Positions 27,998 to 36,790 are shown, counted from the first letter of the stretch. The stretch is DNA of 57,533 nt from Pseudomonadales bacterium (GCA_022361455.1 JAKSAW010000033.1:1-57533), one strand, 5' to 3'. Notes: a model not told the origin generated them from the letters alone. Translations and numbers: made by a program.

Positions 27998-29824
27998 ATG
28001 GACCTTATCAACAACATCAAATTCAGCGACGTATTGCGCAATGGCTCCAATGCCTTACAACCCATTAAAGGACTAAGAAATATCGCGGGATATATTGCGG
28101 ATAAGGATGCGAGAAAGTCCTTAAACTATCCATTGCTTGTTGAGCATGCCACTAAGAAATATGGCAACCGAGTTGCGATAAAGTATCAAGATCAGCAGAT
28201 CACCTATCGCGAATTTAATCAGCGTGCGAACCAAGTCGCCCATTTTCTTTCTCGACAAGGGCTAGGTGAAGGCGATGTGATTGCGCTGTTTATGGAGAAC
28301 AGACCTGAATATCTAATTTACATGACCGCCATTTCAAAAATTGGTGCGGTGGCTGCGTTAATCAATAACTCGCAACGCCACAAAGTGTTGATACATTCAT
28401 TAACCCTTGTTGATGCCAAAGCAATTGTTGTTGGTGAGGAAGTAGCCGAAGCACTGCAAGAAGTGTGGCAAGACCTAACCCAAGCTTATCCAGCATTTCT
28501 GGTGCCGGATACCGATGCGAAATGGTCCAATAGCAACGTGATGCCAATTTGCAATATACATGAAGAAAGTAGTGATTATCCAAACTACAATCTAGCAGTG
28601 ACAAGTCGAATATCTAATGAAGCGCCTTGCCTTTATATTTACACCTCTGGCACAACCGGTTTACCAAAAGCCTCCATTCAAAAACACCGCAAGATAGGTG
28701 TCATTACGCTTGGACTTGGCATGTTACTCAGTAGCGTACGTAAGGAAGATACCGTTTATAACTGCTTGCCTTTATATCATGCGACCGGGCTCTTCTTTTC
28801 CTGGTTTGCAGTCATTGCTAATGGCGCTTCTATTGCGATTCGTAAGCGTTTTAGCGCATCGGAGTTCTGGTCGGATATCAATAAGCATAACGCGACTATC
28901 TTTGTTTATATTGGCGAGCTATGTCGTTATCTTTTAAATCAACCACAACGCCCTGAAGAAAGGCAACATAAGCTTCGATTGGCTACTGGCAATGGCCTAC
29001 GTCCCGATTTGTGGGATGAATTTAAATCTCGTTTTCAAATAAAAGAGATTCGTGAGTTTTATGGTTCCAGTGAAGGCAACGTGGTTTGTTATAACTTATT
29101 TAACCAACGGCAAACCATGGGAATGGCATTAGGGGCCTATGCCATTGTAAAAGTAGACACCGAAACGGAACAACCAATTCGCGATAACAACGGACACCTA
29201 ATAAAAACAGAAGTGGGGGAACCCGGACTACTCTTAGGAAAAATTACTAAAGCAACCCCTTTTGAAGGCTATACCGATCAAAGCAAGAATGAGTCAAAAA
29301 TAATTCAAAACGCTTTTGATGACGGTGATGCCTGGTTTAACTCTGGCGACATTGTTAAGAACCTTGGATTTCGCCACCTACAGTTTGTGGATCGAACTGG
29401 CGATACTTATCGCTGGAAAGGAGAAAACGTTTCTACTGGCGAAGTAGAGATGTTTGTCAATCAGTTCCCGGGCGTTGAAGAAGCAATCGCCTATGGTGTG
29501 GAAATACCTAATACTAATGGCCGCGCGGGAATGGTTGCTATACGCGAACAGGAAAGCGGCGTCGATTATAAAAATCTCTACCAGTTCTTGAAGAATGAAT
29601 TGCCACAATATGCCATTCCTGTTTTTGTAAGAACACTTTCTTCCATCGATGCAACTGGCACCTTCAAATACCAACGTACTAGTTTAAAGAAGGAAGCCTT
29701 TAAACAACCAGAATTTGATAACAAGAACGATAAAGTTTACGTATTGCTGCCGGGATCCAATAGCTATGAACCCGTAGATGAAGAAATCTTAGGAAAAATA
29801 GAAGAGAGCCAATATAAATTTTAA
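27998..29824 (+). CDS. FATP-type long/very-long-chain acyl-CoA synthetase
   Basis: About 608 residues, an ANL-superfamily adenylating enzyme. The AMP-binding motif is YIYTSGTTGLPKAS, followed by YNCLPLYHATGLFFSW, FYGSSEGN, WFNSGDIV and DRTGDTYRWKGENVSTGEVE, wording typical of the FATP/very-long-chain branch rather than FadD. It activates a fatty acid, or a steroid side chain in some bacteria, as a CoA thioester. ATG at 27998 has AGGAAA upstream and is preferred to ATG 27974 or the 27932 start. Confidence 0.9.
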   Translation: MDLINNIKFSDVLRNGSNALQPIKGLRNIAGYIADKDARKSLNYPLLVEHATKKYGNRVAIKYQDQQITYREFNQRANQVAHFLSRQGLGEGDVIALFMENRPEYLIYMTAISKIGAVAALINNSQRHKVLIHSLTLVDAKAIVVGEEVAEALQEVWQDLTQAYPAFLVPDTDAKWSNSNVMPICNIHEESSDYPNYNLAVTSRISNEAPCLYIYTSGTTGLPKASIQKHRKIGVITLGLGMLLSSVRKEDTVYNCLPLYHATGLFFSWFAVIANGASIAIRKRFSASEFWSDINKHNATIFVYIGELCRYLLNQPQRPEERQHKLRLATGNGLRPDLWDEFKSRFQIKEIREFYGSSEGNVVCYNLFNQRQTMGMALGAYAIVKVDTETEQPIRDNNGHLIKTEVGEPGLLLGKITKATPFEGYTDQSKNESKIIQNAFDDGDAWFNSGDIVKNLGFRHLQFVDRTGDTYRWKGENVSTGEVEMFVNQFPGVEEAIAYGVEIPNTNGRAGMVAIREQESGVDYKNLYQFLKNELPQYAIPVFVRTLSSIDATGTFKYQRTSLKKEAFKQPEFDNKNDKVYVLLPGSNSYEPVDEEILGKIEESQYKF

Positions 29825-29835
29825 TGGCTCTCTTT
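29802..29835 (+). terminator. Intrinsic terminator of the acyl-CoA synthetase gene
   Basis: AAGAGAGCC (29802-29810) and GGCTCTCTT (29826-29834) pair around a 15-nt loop and are followed by T residues. The 5' arm lies within the last codons of the gene and the stop codon sits in the loop. Confidence 0.65.
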
Positions 29836-29881
29836 CTAACTCACCTGTAGCCAGACACGACTAGCTGATGGCTAGCTTGAA

Positions 29882-30667
29882 CTAAGCGGGATCTTGAAAT
29901 TGCGGTGGGCGTTTTTCGAAATTCGCTTTCACCGCTTCCATTTGGTTTGGCTTGCCAATAATGGCTTGCTGCTCAACTGATTCCGTCATTAACCCTTCTT
30001 CGTCACCAGCATTAGCTTGCAGGTTAATCATGCGCTTAGCCGCGCGAATCGCATCTGGGTTTTTAGTGGTGATTAACTTCGCTGTTTCCATGGCATCTTC
30101 TAATGGCGACTCCGTTAGCTTGGTGACAAAACCATAGTCATAACCCTCTTTGGCCGTAAAAATACGCGCGGTGTAAGTAAGTTCACGGATAACATCTTCT
30201 CGAACGAAGTTTTTCCAAAGCTGGGTGCCCGCCATATCAGGGATTAGCCCCCACTTCATCTCCATAATGCTCATTTTGGTGTCCGGATGGATATAGCGCA
30301 TATCCGCGCCACAAATAATTTGTAATCCACCACCAACGCAACTGCCATGTACCGCAGCGATCACCGGCACAGGAACTTCGTGCCAAACCCAACACACTTG
30401 TTGATAAATATTGGTAATACCATGGGTGCGTTCGGGTAACTGAACAAACTCCCCCGCAGCAAAAATGGACATATCTAATCCGCCACAAAAGTTCTTACCG
30501 TTACCATATAAAACGACTGCACGCACTGACTTGTCAGCCTTAATGGCTTCGCCGGTTTCGATCAAGGCCTTCATAAGATCCATATTAAGGGCATTCATTA
30601 TTTCAGGCCGATTAATAGCAACCTTGGCAATCCCCTCTTCAACTTCATAGATAAGTACGTCACTCAT
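29882..30667 (-). CDS. Enoyl-CoA hydratase/isomerase (crotonase) family protein
   Basis: This 261-residue crotonase-fold enzyme has the oxyanion-hole region GNGKNFCGGLDMS and the second signature AAVHGSCVGGGLQIICGADMRY. The usual Glu of the second site appears replaced in MSIMEMKWGLIPDMAGTQ, which retains Glu upstream and Asp in PDMAG; the latter arrangement is typical of dienoyl-CoA isomerase-like or short-chain branch members. It hydrates or isomerises enoyl-CoA. GAGGAA precedes the ATG. Exact specificity cannot be read off. Confidence 0.88.
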   Translation of the reverse strand: MSDVLIYEVEEGIAKVAINRPEIMNALNMDLMKALIETGEAIKADKSVRAVVLYGNGKNFCGGLDMSIFAAGEFVQLPERTHGITNIYQQVCWVWHEVPVPVIAAVHGSCVGGGLQIICGADMRYIHPDTKMSIMEMKWGLIPDMAGTQLWKNFVREDVIRELTYTARIFTAKEGYDYGFVTKLTESPLEDAMETAKLITTKNPDAIRAAKRMINLQANAGDEEGLMTESVEQQAIIGKPNQMEAVKANFEKRPPQFQDPA

Positions 30668-30800
30668 GAACCATTCCTCTTGTTGTTAGGTTTGAATGGT
30701 CCCAATACTAGTCCACTTGAGGCTGAATTTCCCTAACCAAAAATGACTCAAAACTGTCAGTTTATGAGAATATTCAGCAAAAAAAACTAACAGGCCACAA

Positions 30801-30831
30801 AAAAGCGCCCGGGTTTCCCTCGGGCGCTTTT
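30801..30831 (-). terminator. Strong intrinsic terminator of the MDR gene
   Basis: AAAAGCGCCCG (30801-30811) and CGGGCGCTTTT (30821-30831) form an 11-bp stem. On the minus strand it is followed by T6, so it ends the transcript of the quinone-oxidoreductase-like gene at 30862-31830. Confidence 0.92.
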
Positions 30832-30861
30832 CTCAATTCGAAAACCGTACAAACGAATCGT

Positions 30862-31830
30862 TTAAGGTGCGATAACAATTTTGCCTCTGGACTGGCGCTC
30901 GAATAAATCTGCAAACGCTTGGCCAGCAGTTTCTAATGAATAGACTTTGTCCGCACCAGACTTAAGTTTACCCTGTAAAGACCATTCGATAATCTGCCCC
31001 ATCACTGGAGGAACAATAGCCGGGTTGGCCATCGCTTCGCCACCCCAGTTCACACCCATCAAGGCGCAACGCTTTAGAAGCAACAGGTTAAGCGGAATAG
31101 ATTCAATACCAGCCACAAAGCCAACAACCAAATAACGACCACCTGGCGCCATTGAGCGTACTGCAGGCTCAGCCCATTGGCCGCCAATAGGATCATAAAC
31201 AACATCCACGCCCGCGGGCGCGATAGCTTTTACTTGTTTACGCCATTCAGGATCGGTGTAATCCACTGCATGATCCGCACCGTTATCTAAACACGCTTGG
31301 CGCTTTTCTTCAGTAGATGCACAAGCGATGACTTTTGCTCCCATGGCTTTAGCAACTTCTAAAGCCGTAGTACCCGTAGAGCCCGATGCACCGAGAATCA
31401 TCACCGTTTCATTTTCTTTGGTATGCGCTAATTGCTGCAGCCCTAAAACGGCTGTTGCATAGGAAATAAAGAAATTGGCCGCATCGTTCAAAGGAATACT
31501 ATCCGGCAATACAACCACTGAGTTTGCTGGCAATACTGCTTTCTCAGCTAACCCACCCATAAAAGCAAAGGCAGCAATATGATCACCTGGTTTAACGTTT
31601 TCGACTTTATCACCAACGGATTCAACAACACCGGCAATGGAACTTCCAGGCACAAAAGGCAGCGGTGGCTTGATCTGATATTCACCTTTTATGAGCAGGC
31701 CATCAAAATAGCCTACACCAACCCCCTTAACGGCCACTTTAACTTCAGAAGCGCCAGGATCTCTTTCATCGATTTCCGACACTTTCAACGCCGAGGGGTC
31801 ACCAAATTCTGTTACATGTAGTGCACGCAT
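30862..31830 (-). CDS. Zinc-free MDR, NADPH:quinone oxidoreductase-like
   Basis: This 322-residue medium-chain dehydrogenase/reductase has no catalytic-zinc cysteine/histidine set, so it belongs with the quinone oxidoreductase-like MDRs. Visible motifs are LPFVPGSSIAGVVESVG, VMILGASGSTGTTALEVAK (nucleotide-binding loop) and DVVYDPIGG. It reduces an enone or quinone with NADPH. GGAG precedes the ATG. Nearby enoyl-CoA enzymes suggest it may act on enoyl thioesters, which is inference. Confidence 0.88.
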   Translation of the reverse strand: MRALHVTEFGDPSALKVSEIDERDPGASEVKVAVKGVGVGYFDGLLIKGEYQIKPPLPFVPGSSIAGVVESVGDKVENVKPGDHIAAFAFMGGLAEKAVLPANSVVVLPDSIPLNDAANFFISYATAVLGLQQLAHTKENETVMILGASGSTGTTALEVAKAMGAKVIACASTEEKRQACLDNGADHAVDYTDPEWRKQVKAIAPAGVDVVYDPIGGQWAEPAVRSMAPGGRYLVVGFVAGIESIPLNLLLLKRCALMGVNWGGEAMANPAIVPPVMGQIIEWSLQGKLKSGADKVYSLETAGQAFADLFERQSRGKIVIAP

Positions 31831-31916
31831 GTTGTACTCCGAGATTTATTTAATATTTCTTATTTATTCTTTCTTACTTAATTTTTCTTATCTAACTACA
31901 GTGATGTGGAAAACGT

Positions 31917-32354
31917 TTAAGCCGCACTTTCGCATTCGGTTTTCAAGGATTGGTTCATATCTTCATAGGAACCTTTTAATTTTTTCAGTACTGGCCAAAC
32001 GATTTTTGGCACAATGCCATAGAAAATTTCATTATGTACTAGGCGGGTTTTATTATCGCCTTCTGGATTGAGTTCAAAGAAGTGATGAGCACCAATAATA
32101 TGGTTGGAAGGCAGACTAGTATCCGTACCCCAACCAAAATACCAGTTTTCTTCACAGCGTTGGATTTTTGCTGCGATGGGAAGTTTTTGACCAAATAAAT
32201 TAATCTTAAAACGTATACTACGATTAACTTGAGGAGTTGCTTTCACATCTTTAATGACTGGATTCCAATTTCCATAGGCATCAAAATCTGTGAGCACTTG
32301 CCAAACTTTTTCACGCGGCGCATCGATAACAATCTCAGTTTTTACTTCACGCAT
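31917..32354 (-). CDS. SRPBCC (START/polyketide-cyclase-like) domain protein
   Basis: This 145-residue protein has an SRPBCC fold: MREVKTEIVIDAPREKVWQ at the start, then FDAYGNWNPVIKDVKA, and an amphipathic C-terminal helix. It forms a hydrophobic ligand pocket; no enzymatic residues are evident. ATG at 32354 is chosen over 32390 because GAGGG lies seven bases upstream of it. A lipid- or steroid-binding role is plausible by context. Confidence 0.83.
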   Translation of the reverse strand: MREVKTEIVIDAPREKVWQVLTDFDAYGNWNPVIKDVKATPQVNRSIRFKINLFGQKLPIAAKIQRCEENWYFGWGTDTSLPSNHIIGAHHFFELNPEGDNKTRLVHNEIFYGIVPKIVWPVLKKLKGSYEDMNQSLKTECESAA

Positions 32355-32450
32355 ACTCCCACCCTCTTGGTCAAAAGACTTACAAAACAATTCTTAAAAG
32401 ATATCTGAGTCTAACTGGGGACAAGATAAACACAATGTCATAATCACGCT

Positions 32451-32478
32451 AAAAGTTGGCCGTTTCGGCCAACCTTTT
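32451..32478 (-). terminator. Intrinsic terminator after the GXWXG-like gene
   Basis: GTTGGCCG-TTT-CGGCCAAC (32455-32473) is an 8-bp perfect hairpin flanked by A4 and T4. On the minus strand it is followed by TTTT. It lies 25 bp beyond the 3' end of the gene at 32503. Confidence 0.8.
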
Positions 32479-32502
32479 CGCATAATCTGAATCTATGAGG
32501 AA

Positions 32503-33186
32503 CTACATTTGAGTTGGAACGGATTCGTCCAAGGTAAGGGTAAACCAGCCACCGGCTATGTGTTTATGGGTCCATACTCCAAGCAACACAACTCGACCGT
32601 GATCATCTGATAGCAACTTAAAATAATCTTTCCAAGGTTGATGATCGTAATTCATGGTAGCAGTTGCATCACCACGCCAACGAATATCGGTCATGCCCAC
32701 ATTCCCCCAAATTGGGATTGGAAAATAAACCTTGTCACGCCAACGCATTAACAACGGATCACCTTTATGCTGATTTCGGTAACGCTTACCCCATTTCACA
32801 CCCAACAATCCCAATGGCCTTATAATGGCCCATTCCGCCATATCCAAGACTGAGCCGTTGGTACGTAAGATTCTGCCGTTCCAACTGCGATCCACTAAAT
32901 CCGTTTTCGCATTTACATTAGGAAGCGAATCATACAATCGCACTAGATCAGCTTCGGTATGTGCGACATCATCCTGATGAATAATTTCCGCTTTAATCTG
33001 ATCAAGAGACTTTCCTGAACCGGTTAAATCCATTTCCTCATGGCCATGCTCATTCCAAATCGATTTACTCGGTTGGAGATGGCACAAGCCACTAATTAAG
33101 TAATTTAATGGGAACAAGGCAAACTGGGCCAAGTCGTAAACAGCCGGTGGATAGAACAGCACGGTTTTACCGTTTTCAACACGCAT
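32503..33186 (-). CDS. GXWXG/DUF4334-like conserved hypothetical protein
   Basis: 227 residues from ATG 33186, which has AGGAGT four bases upstream. The segment SWNGRILRTNGSVLDMAEW followed by LGLLGVKWGKRY and GDPLL, and the end TMNYDHQPWKDYF... GVWTHKHIAGGWFTLTL, resemble GXWXG and DUF4334 domains. These are found in uncharacterised proteins, some near monooxygenases. No catalytic residues can be pointed out. A perfect 42-bp palindrome lies between its start and the upstream TetR gene, so it is probably repressed by that TetR. Confidence 0.7.
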   Translation of the reverse strand: MRVENGKTVLFYPPAVYDLAQFALFPLNYLISGLCHLQPSKSIWNEHGHEEMDLTGSGKSLDQIKAEIIHQDDVAHTEADLVRLYDSLPNVNAKTDLVDRSWNGRILRTNGSVLDMAEWAIIRPLGLLGVKWGKRYRNQHKGDPLLMRWRDKVYFPIPIWGNVGMTDIRWRGDATATMNYDHQPWKDYFKLLSDDHGRVVLLGVWTHKHIAGGWFTLTLDESVPTQM

Positions 33187-33217
33187 AGGCACTCCTATTA
33201 TTTTCCTCTATTAATCC

Positions 33218-33259
33218 TCTGCATAAAACGGAATGAATATTCATTCCGTTTTATGCAGA
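33218..33259. promoter_or_regulatory. Perfect 42-bp palindrome (TetR operator candidate)
   Basis: Positions 33218-33238 and 33239-33259 are exact reverse complements. The core is GGAATGAATATTCATTCC. It sits between the TetR gene (3' end at 33299) and the start of the GXWXG-like gene (33186), in that gene's promoter. A related half-site pattern recurs upstream of the TetR gene. Confidence 0.75.
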
Positions 33260-33298
33260 ATTACATGGAATCCTTATGGAGTCAAACCTCGATTAATT

Positions 33299-33895
33299 TT
33301 AACGGGCGATCATTTGCCAGCAGTTTTCTTCAGCTTGACCTAAAACCTCTTTAGAAACAGTAATATAGCCAAGAACCTGAGCCTTCATCAAGCCCACAAA
33401 TGCACCCCATACCATGGCCATCAAAGCCTCAGCAGGCATGTCTTTCACCACCCCTCGCTGCCTCGCTTGAACGCCCATCAGCCAGATAGGCGCTAACACT
33501 TCTAACTCTATATTACGGCTTTCTTCATCCAAGTAAGGAGCATGATCCTGCAATTCTAAAAAATGAAATTCAATTGGATTCTCTTCGGCAAACCGAACCA
33601 AATTGAGCCAAAAGCGGTGAAATAGTTCTCGCATATCACCATCGAAATCAACGTCTTCAGAAAGATACAGTTTGAGCTTTTGCTTGGCATGGCGAAACAC
33701 CGCATTCACCAAGTCTTCTTTATTTTCGAAGTAGCGATAAATGGTACCAGCACCCACACCTGCCTGCTTAGCCACCTCGGGAACCGCCGTGCCATGAAAC
33801 CCTCGCTCTGCAAACAAGGCAGTTGCAGCTGCTAATATTCGCGCCACTTTATCTTGGGCGGCTTCTTCTCGGCGAGTTGGCTTTGTGGAAGACAT
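33299..33895 (-). CDS. TetR-family transcriptional regulator
   Basis: This 198-residue repressor-type protein has the helix-turn-helix at about 18-60: ILAAATALFAERGFHGTAVPEVAKQAGVGAG split by TIYRYFENKEDLV, the family hallmark. The ligand domain is variable. Related operators lie at 33218-33259 and 33919-33934, one in front of the downstream gene and one in front of its own start, indicating autoregulation and control of the GXWXG-like gene. AAAGAG precedes the ATG. The ligand is unknown, perhaps an acyl-CoA or steroid by context. Confidence 0.92.
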   Translation of the reverse strand: MSSTKPTRREEAAQDKVARILAAATALFAERGFHGTAVPEVAKQAGVGAGTIYRYFENKEDLVNAVFRHAKQKLKLYLSEDVDFDGDMRELFHRFWLNLVRFAEENPIEFHFLELQDHAPYLDEESRNIELEVLAPIWLMGVQARQRGVVKDMPAEALMAMVWGAFVGLMKAQVLGYITVSKEVLGQAEENCWQMIAR

Positions 33896-33918
33896 GAAAC
33901 TCTTTAGACAATTGAAAA

Positions 33919-33934
33919 CGGAATGATTATTCCG
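33919..33934. promoter_or_regulatory. Second TetR operator candidate
   Basis: CGGAAT-GATT-ATTCCG is a 6-bp inverted repeat 24 bp upstream of the TetR start. It shares the run ACGGAATGA with the 42-bp palindrome at 33218-33259, so the same protein probably binds both. Confidence 0.65.
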
Positions 33935-33997
33935 AATGTATTCTCCATATCTTAGTGGTTAAGTCAAACAAGCAAAGAGCAGGATTTAAATAATCGA

Positions 33998-35593
33998 CTA
34001 TGTCCGTAAGAAGAACAACGTGCTTTGCGAATCTACATTAGCCTGCGCAGTTAACGACGTGGAGGTAAGGTTCTTGAATAAATTCTGCGTTAGGTTACTC
34101 ACCAGCTTCGAAACACTGCGGGTATTTAAGTCTAAGTTAGTACTATTAAATGTTGCTTTGAATTGATCTTCGGCCTGTTGCAGGGTGACCTTATAATTTC
34201 TCACCTGCCCTAATGCTTCATCGATCGATGTGATCGCTGCATTGGCATTACTAACAGAAGAAAAGTCAGTCGTGGAAATATCACTATCAACGCTTTTATT
34301 TTTCTTAGTACCGCTCACGGAAAAGTCGTTAAGCCCCAAGGTTTCTGAAGCAGCGCCGAAGAAAGTAAGGTCTTGTTCAGAGGTTAAAGTAACTTTTCCC
34401 GTAACTCTTAAGTTAGAAAACTTGTCTGAAAAGCGATTATCATTGCCACCAAAGATTAAATTGGTAACGTCCTTAGATGAAGTACTGACTACAATATCCC
34501 GACCATCCGCAGCGGCTAAAGAAAGTTCACCTGCACTACTGACGGAAGCACTTACACCGGTTTTATCTTGAAGTTCATTAATTGCTTTTGCGAGGTTGCC
34601 AGAACCATCATCATCTAAAAAAGCGGTTGCCCCTACTTTAAAGCCGTTAATCACTAGATCACCATTAGCGATTGATCCACGCTTTACAGCAACACCTTTT
34701 GCAGAGTTAACGGTACCTGAAAAATCTCCCGATTGAATATCGCTAGCGCTAAAACTAGTTTCCGCTGATGCAAAGATATTTTTAAAATCAATCTGACCTT
34801 GCTTACGGATATCATTAATTCTTTCTGCAGCAGACTTCGCAATCCCAGATCCATAATCATCGCTAAATTGATCCGTCAGTTTATCGGTATCTCGAATAAC
34901 ACCAATGCGGCCACCATACTCTACATCGGCGATATTAATATCATCGCTAAGCGCTACATTCTCTAATTTAATTTTGAACTCAGTAATATCGCCGACATCG
35001 GCATCCCCTTCTTGAATACCTTGGGTGCCCTGTTGTGTTTGTAGTAATTCAGCGCGATCGCTCACAGTTTGTAATTCACCTTGCTGTAAACCCAAACCAA
35101 CAGCATCGGCTCTTAAAGGAACAAGTGACAAGGTGTCACTAGCATTTGAACCAAGTTGAAAATTAATGCTATCTAAACTGCCATCGAACAACGCTTTACC
35201 ATCGAACGTGGTTGCCGCGATTTCATTAATTTCTTTAATGAGTTTGTCTGCTTTTGCTTGTAGATCATCGCGGTCATCGTCCGATAACGAATCCGCTGTG
35301 GCTTGCACCGCAAGTGCGCGAAGCTCAGTGATGGCAGATACCGTTTGATCTAGAGCGCGATCTGCTGTTTGAGTAAACGAAATACCCTTATTGGCATTAT
35401 TAATCGCTAAAGACTCTTGGTTGTTTTCAACGAACAACAACTTTTGGGCAATGCTAAGGGAAGCCAGATTGGAAGTTTCATCTTCGGTAGACAAGGCAGA
35501 CGCAGGCGCACGACCAATTTGGCTCAAACTGGGCTTAGTGTCTAATCGCGATAAACCATAAACGGTATAACTAACACTGGTTGGCTGCACCAT
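33998..35593 (-). CDS. Flagellin-like protein with atypical N-terminus
   Basis: The 531 residues contain a flagellin-like N-terminal coiled region at about 45-155 (SIAQKLLFVENNQESLAINNANKG split by ISFTQTADRALDQTVSAI; ELRALAVQATADSLSDDDR) and a C-terminal region at about 440-531 (ITSIDEALGQVRNYKVTLQ; NLTSTSLTAQANVDSQSTLF). Between them lies a large, acidic, beta-rich insertion, with DFSVSGTKKN-type repeats. The normal flagellin start (MALVVNTNIPSLNA-like) is replaced by VQPTSVSYTVYGLSRL. No other flagellar gene is nearby. It may be a specialised filament protein, a hook-associated relative or an adhesin. Confidence 0.72.
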   Translation of the reverse strand: MVQPTSVSYTVYGLSRLDTKPSLSQIGRAPASALSTEDETSNLASLSIAQKLLFVENNQESLAINNANKGISFTQTADRALDQTVSAITELRALAVQATADSLSDDDRDDLQAKADKLIKEINEIAATTFDGKALFDGSLDSINFQLGSNASDTLSLVPLRADAVGLGLQQGELQTVSDRAELLQTQQGTQGIQEGDADVGDITEFKIKLENVALSDDINIADVEYGGRIGVIRDTDKLTDQFSDDYGSGIAKSAAERINDIRKQGQIDFKNIFASAETSFSASDIQSGDFSGTVNSAKGVAVKRGSIANGDLVINGFKVGATAFLDDDGSGNLAKAINELQDKTGVSASVSSAGELSLAAADGRDIVVSTSSKDVTNLIFGGNDNRFSDKFSNLRVTGKVTLTSEQDLTFFGAASETLGLNDFSVSGTKKNKSVDSDISTTDFSSVSNANAAITSIDEALGQVRNYKVTLQQAEDQFKATFNSTNLDLNTRSVSKLVSNLTQNLFKNLTSTSLTAQANVDSQSTLFFLRT

Positions 35594-35740
35594 TACATCA
35601 TTCCAAACGGCAAGTTATCGGCAGGAATGACTAAAAGATTAGCACTTTTTTTAACCAACTAACAGTTGAAGCCAGCGACCACGCTCGGGGTAATAATGGT
35701 CACCGGCAACAACTATTAAACTTACGACGGGCTAAATAGA

Positions 35741-35935
35741 TTAGTCCAGCTCCGCAACCCAATCTCCGCTATCAGAATTCTGCGATACGCGAGGTTCCTC
35801 GATAATGACCTCGTAGGGGCGATCATCAAAAGGTTGAACTTCCATGTTCTGTTGGGAGTCGAGTAAAGCTGCTGAATGACCTACACCTAAGTTCAACAGT
35901 ACTAATGATCCATAAACTAAAAATACTTCAATCAT
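35741..35935 (-). CDS. Small protein with N-terminal hydrophobic segment
   Basis: A 64-residue ORF with a strong GAGGAG ribosome-binding site seven bases upstream of the ATG at 35935. Residues 1-20 (MIEVFLVYGSLVLLNLGVGH) are hydrophobic and could be a signal anchor; the rest is acidic and polar. No family is recognised. Its promoter region contains the 25-bp palindrome at 35976-36000, so it is probably regulated by the TetR protein encoded just upstream. Confidence 0.6.
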   Translation of the reverse strand: MIEVFLVYGSLVLLNLGVGHSAALLDSQQNMEVQPFDDRPYEVIIEEPRVSQNSDSGDWVAELD

Positions 35936-35975
35936 GACATTTCTCCTCGTAGAGTCTGCGTCTTTTAAAATTGTT

Positions 35976-36000
35976 ATTAATAGACCGGTCGTCTATTAAT
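35976..36000. promoter_or_regulatory. TetR operator candidate upstream of the small protein gene
   Basis: ATTAATAGAC-CGGTC-GTCTATTAAT is a perfect 10-bp inverted repeat with a 5-bp centre. A related sequence precedes the TetR gene at 36661-36691. It lies 41 bp upstream of the small ORF. Confidence 0.7.
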
Positions 36001-36007
36001 TATTGAT

Positions 36008-36032
36008 AAAAAAACTGGAGGGCGTTCTCCAG
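36008..36032 (-). terminator. Intrinsic terminator of the TetR gene
   Basis: On the minus strand CTGGAG-AACGCC-CTCCAG is followed by T7 (36008-36014). It lies 29 bp after the TetR stop codon. Confidence 0.9.
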
Positions 36033-36060
36033 CACTAAGTGTTTGAATTTATTACCGACT

Positions 36061-36651
36061 TCAGGCCCTAATCAGCAGAAGAAAGTCGGCGAAACTGCTT
36101 TCTAGGGCCTCGGTATTATCTTCAATTTGCATCTTTAACAGTGCACCCTGCCATTGGTTCCAAAACAACTCCACCAAGGCGGCTGCCGACAGATCAGCTC
36201 GCATTTCACCGCTGCTCTGTGCTTCAGCGAACAACTCCTCAAAACCAGTTCGCCAACGGCTCATTCCTTCTAACATGGCTTGACGACATAACTCGCTATT
36301 TGCGGCGATCTCGCCAGCCAAGCTGCCCATTAAACAACCCTGACAGCCTGATTCCTCCGCCACCGCCATGATCATCGAAGGAATGTTTTCGATAATCTTC
36401 ATGGGTGGCTCATTGGCAGTGCTCACATAAGTCTCTATCTGAGTTGCCATTCGATCGGTGTAATGCCGAATCACCTCTGCCGCATACTGCTCTTTGCTTT
36501 CGAAGTAGTTGTAGAACGATCCTCTCGGAACCCCTACCGTACCTAGAATTTCCTTAATACCTGCGCCGCTGTAGCCTTTCTCCATAAACAGAGATGCGCC
36601 TAATTCCAAAAGTTGTTCGCGGTTATGTTCGCTTTTTCTAGGTCTTGCCAT
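36061..36651 (-). CDS. TetR-family transcriptional regulator
   Basis: A 196-residue TetR-type regulator. The helix-turn-helix is at about 12-50: LLELGASLFMEKGYSGAGIKEIL then VPRGSFYNYFESKEQYAAEVI. The C-terminal part has CQGCLMGSLAGEIAANSEL, typical of the AcuR/YxaF-like subgroup that includes redox- or electrophile-responsive regulators; two cysteines close together (QGCLMG region) are worth noting. Related operator-like sequences lie upstream of this gene and upstream of the small ORF at 35741. Confidence 0.92.
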   Translation of the reverse strand: MARPRKSEHNREQLLELGASLFMEKGYSGAGIKEILGTVGVPRGSFYNYFESKEQYAAEVIRHYTDRMATQIETYVSTANEPPMKIIENIPSMIMAVAEESGCQGCLMGSLAGEIAANSELCRQAMLEGMSRWRTGFEELFAEAQSSGEMRADLSAAALVELFWNQWQGALLKMQIEDNTEALESSFADFLLLIRA

Positions 36652-36660
36652 TACTTCGTT

Positions 36661-36691
36661 TCAGTTAGTAGATGATCGGTCAGTTATTAAT
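36661..36691. promoter_or_regulatory. Imperfect TetR operator upstream of the second TetR gene
   Basis: Read on the minus strand this contains TTAATAACTGACCGATCATC, followed by TACTAA. It shares GACCGrTCrTCTAyTAA with the perfect palindrome at 35976-36000. It lies immediately upstream of the TetR start, consistent with autorepression. Confidence 0.5.
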
Positions 36692-36790
36692 GGTAAGAGT
36701 AATCCTCGATCCGGATTTGAACAAGCGCGATTATTGGAACAATGTGTTTTGCGGTTGCAGCTATGGAACACACTGGTTGGGAGAAGCCCA

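Noticed and set aside
34230..34571. 113-codon ORF antisense to the flagellin-like gene
   Set aside because: Serine/leucine-rich translation typical of an antisense shadow; no ribosome-binding site or homology.
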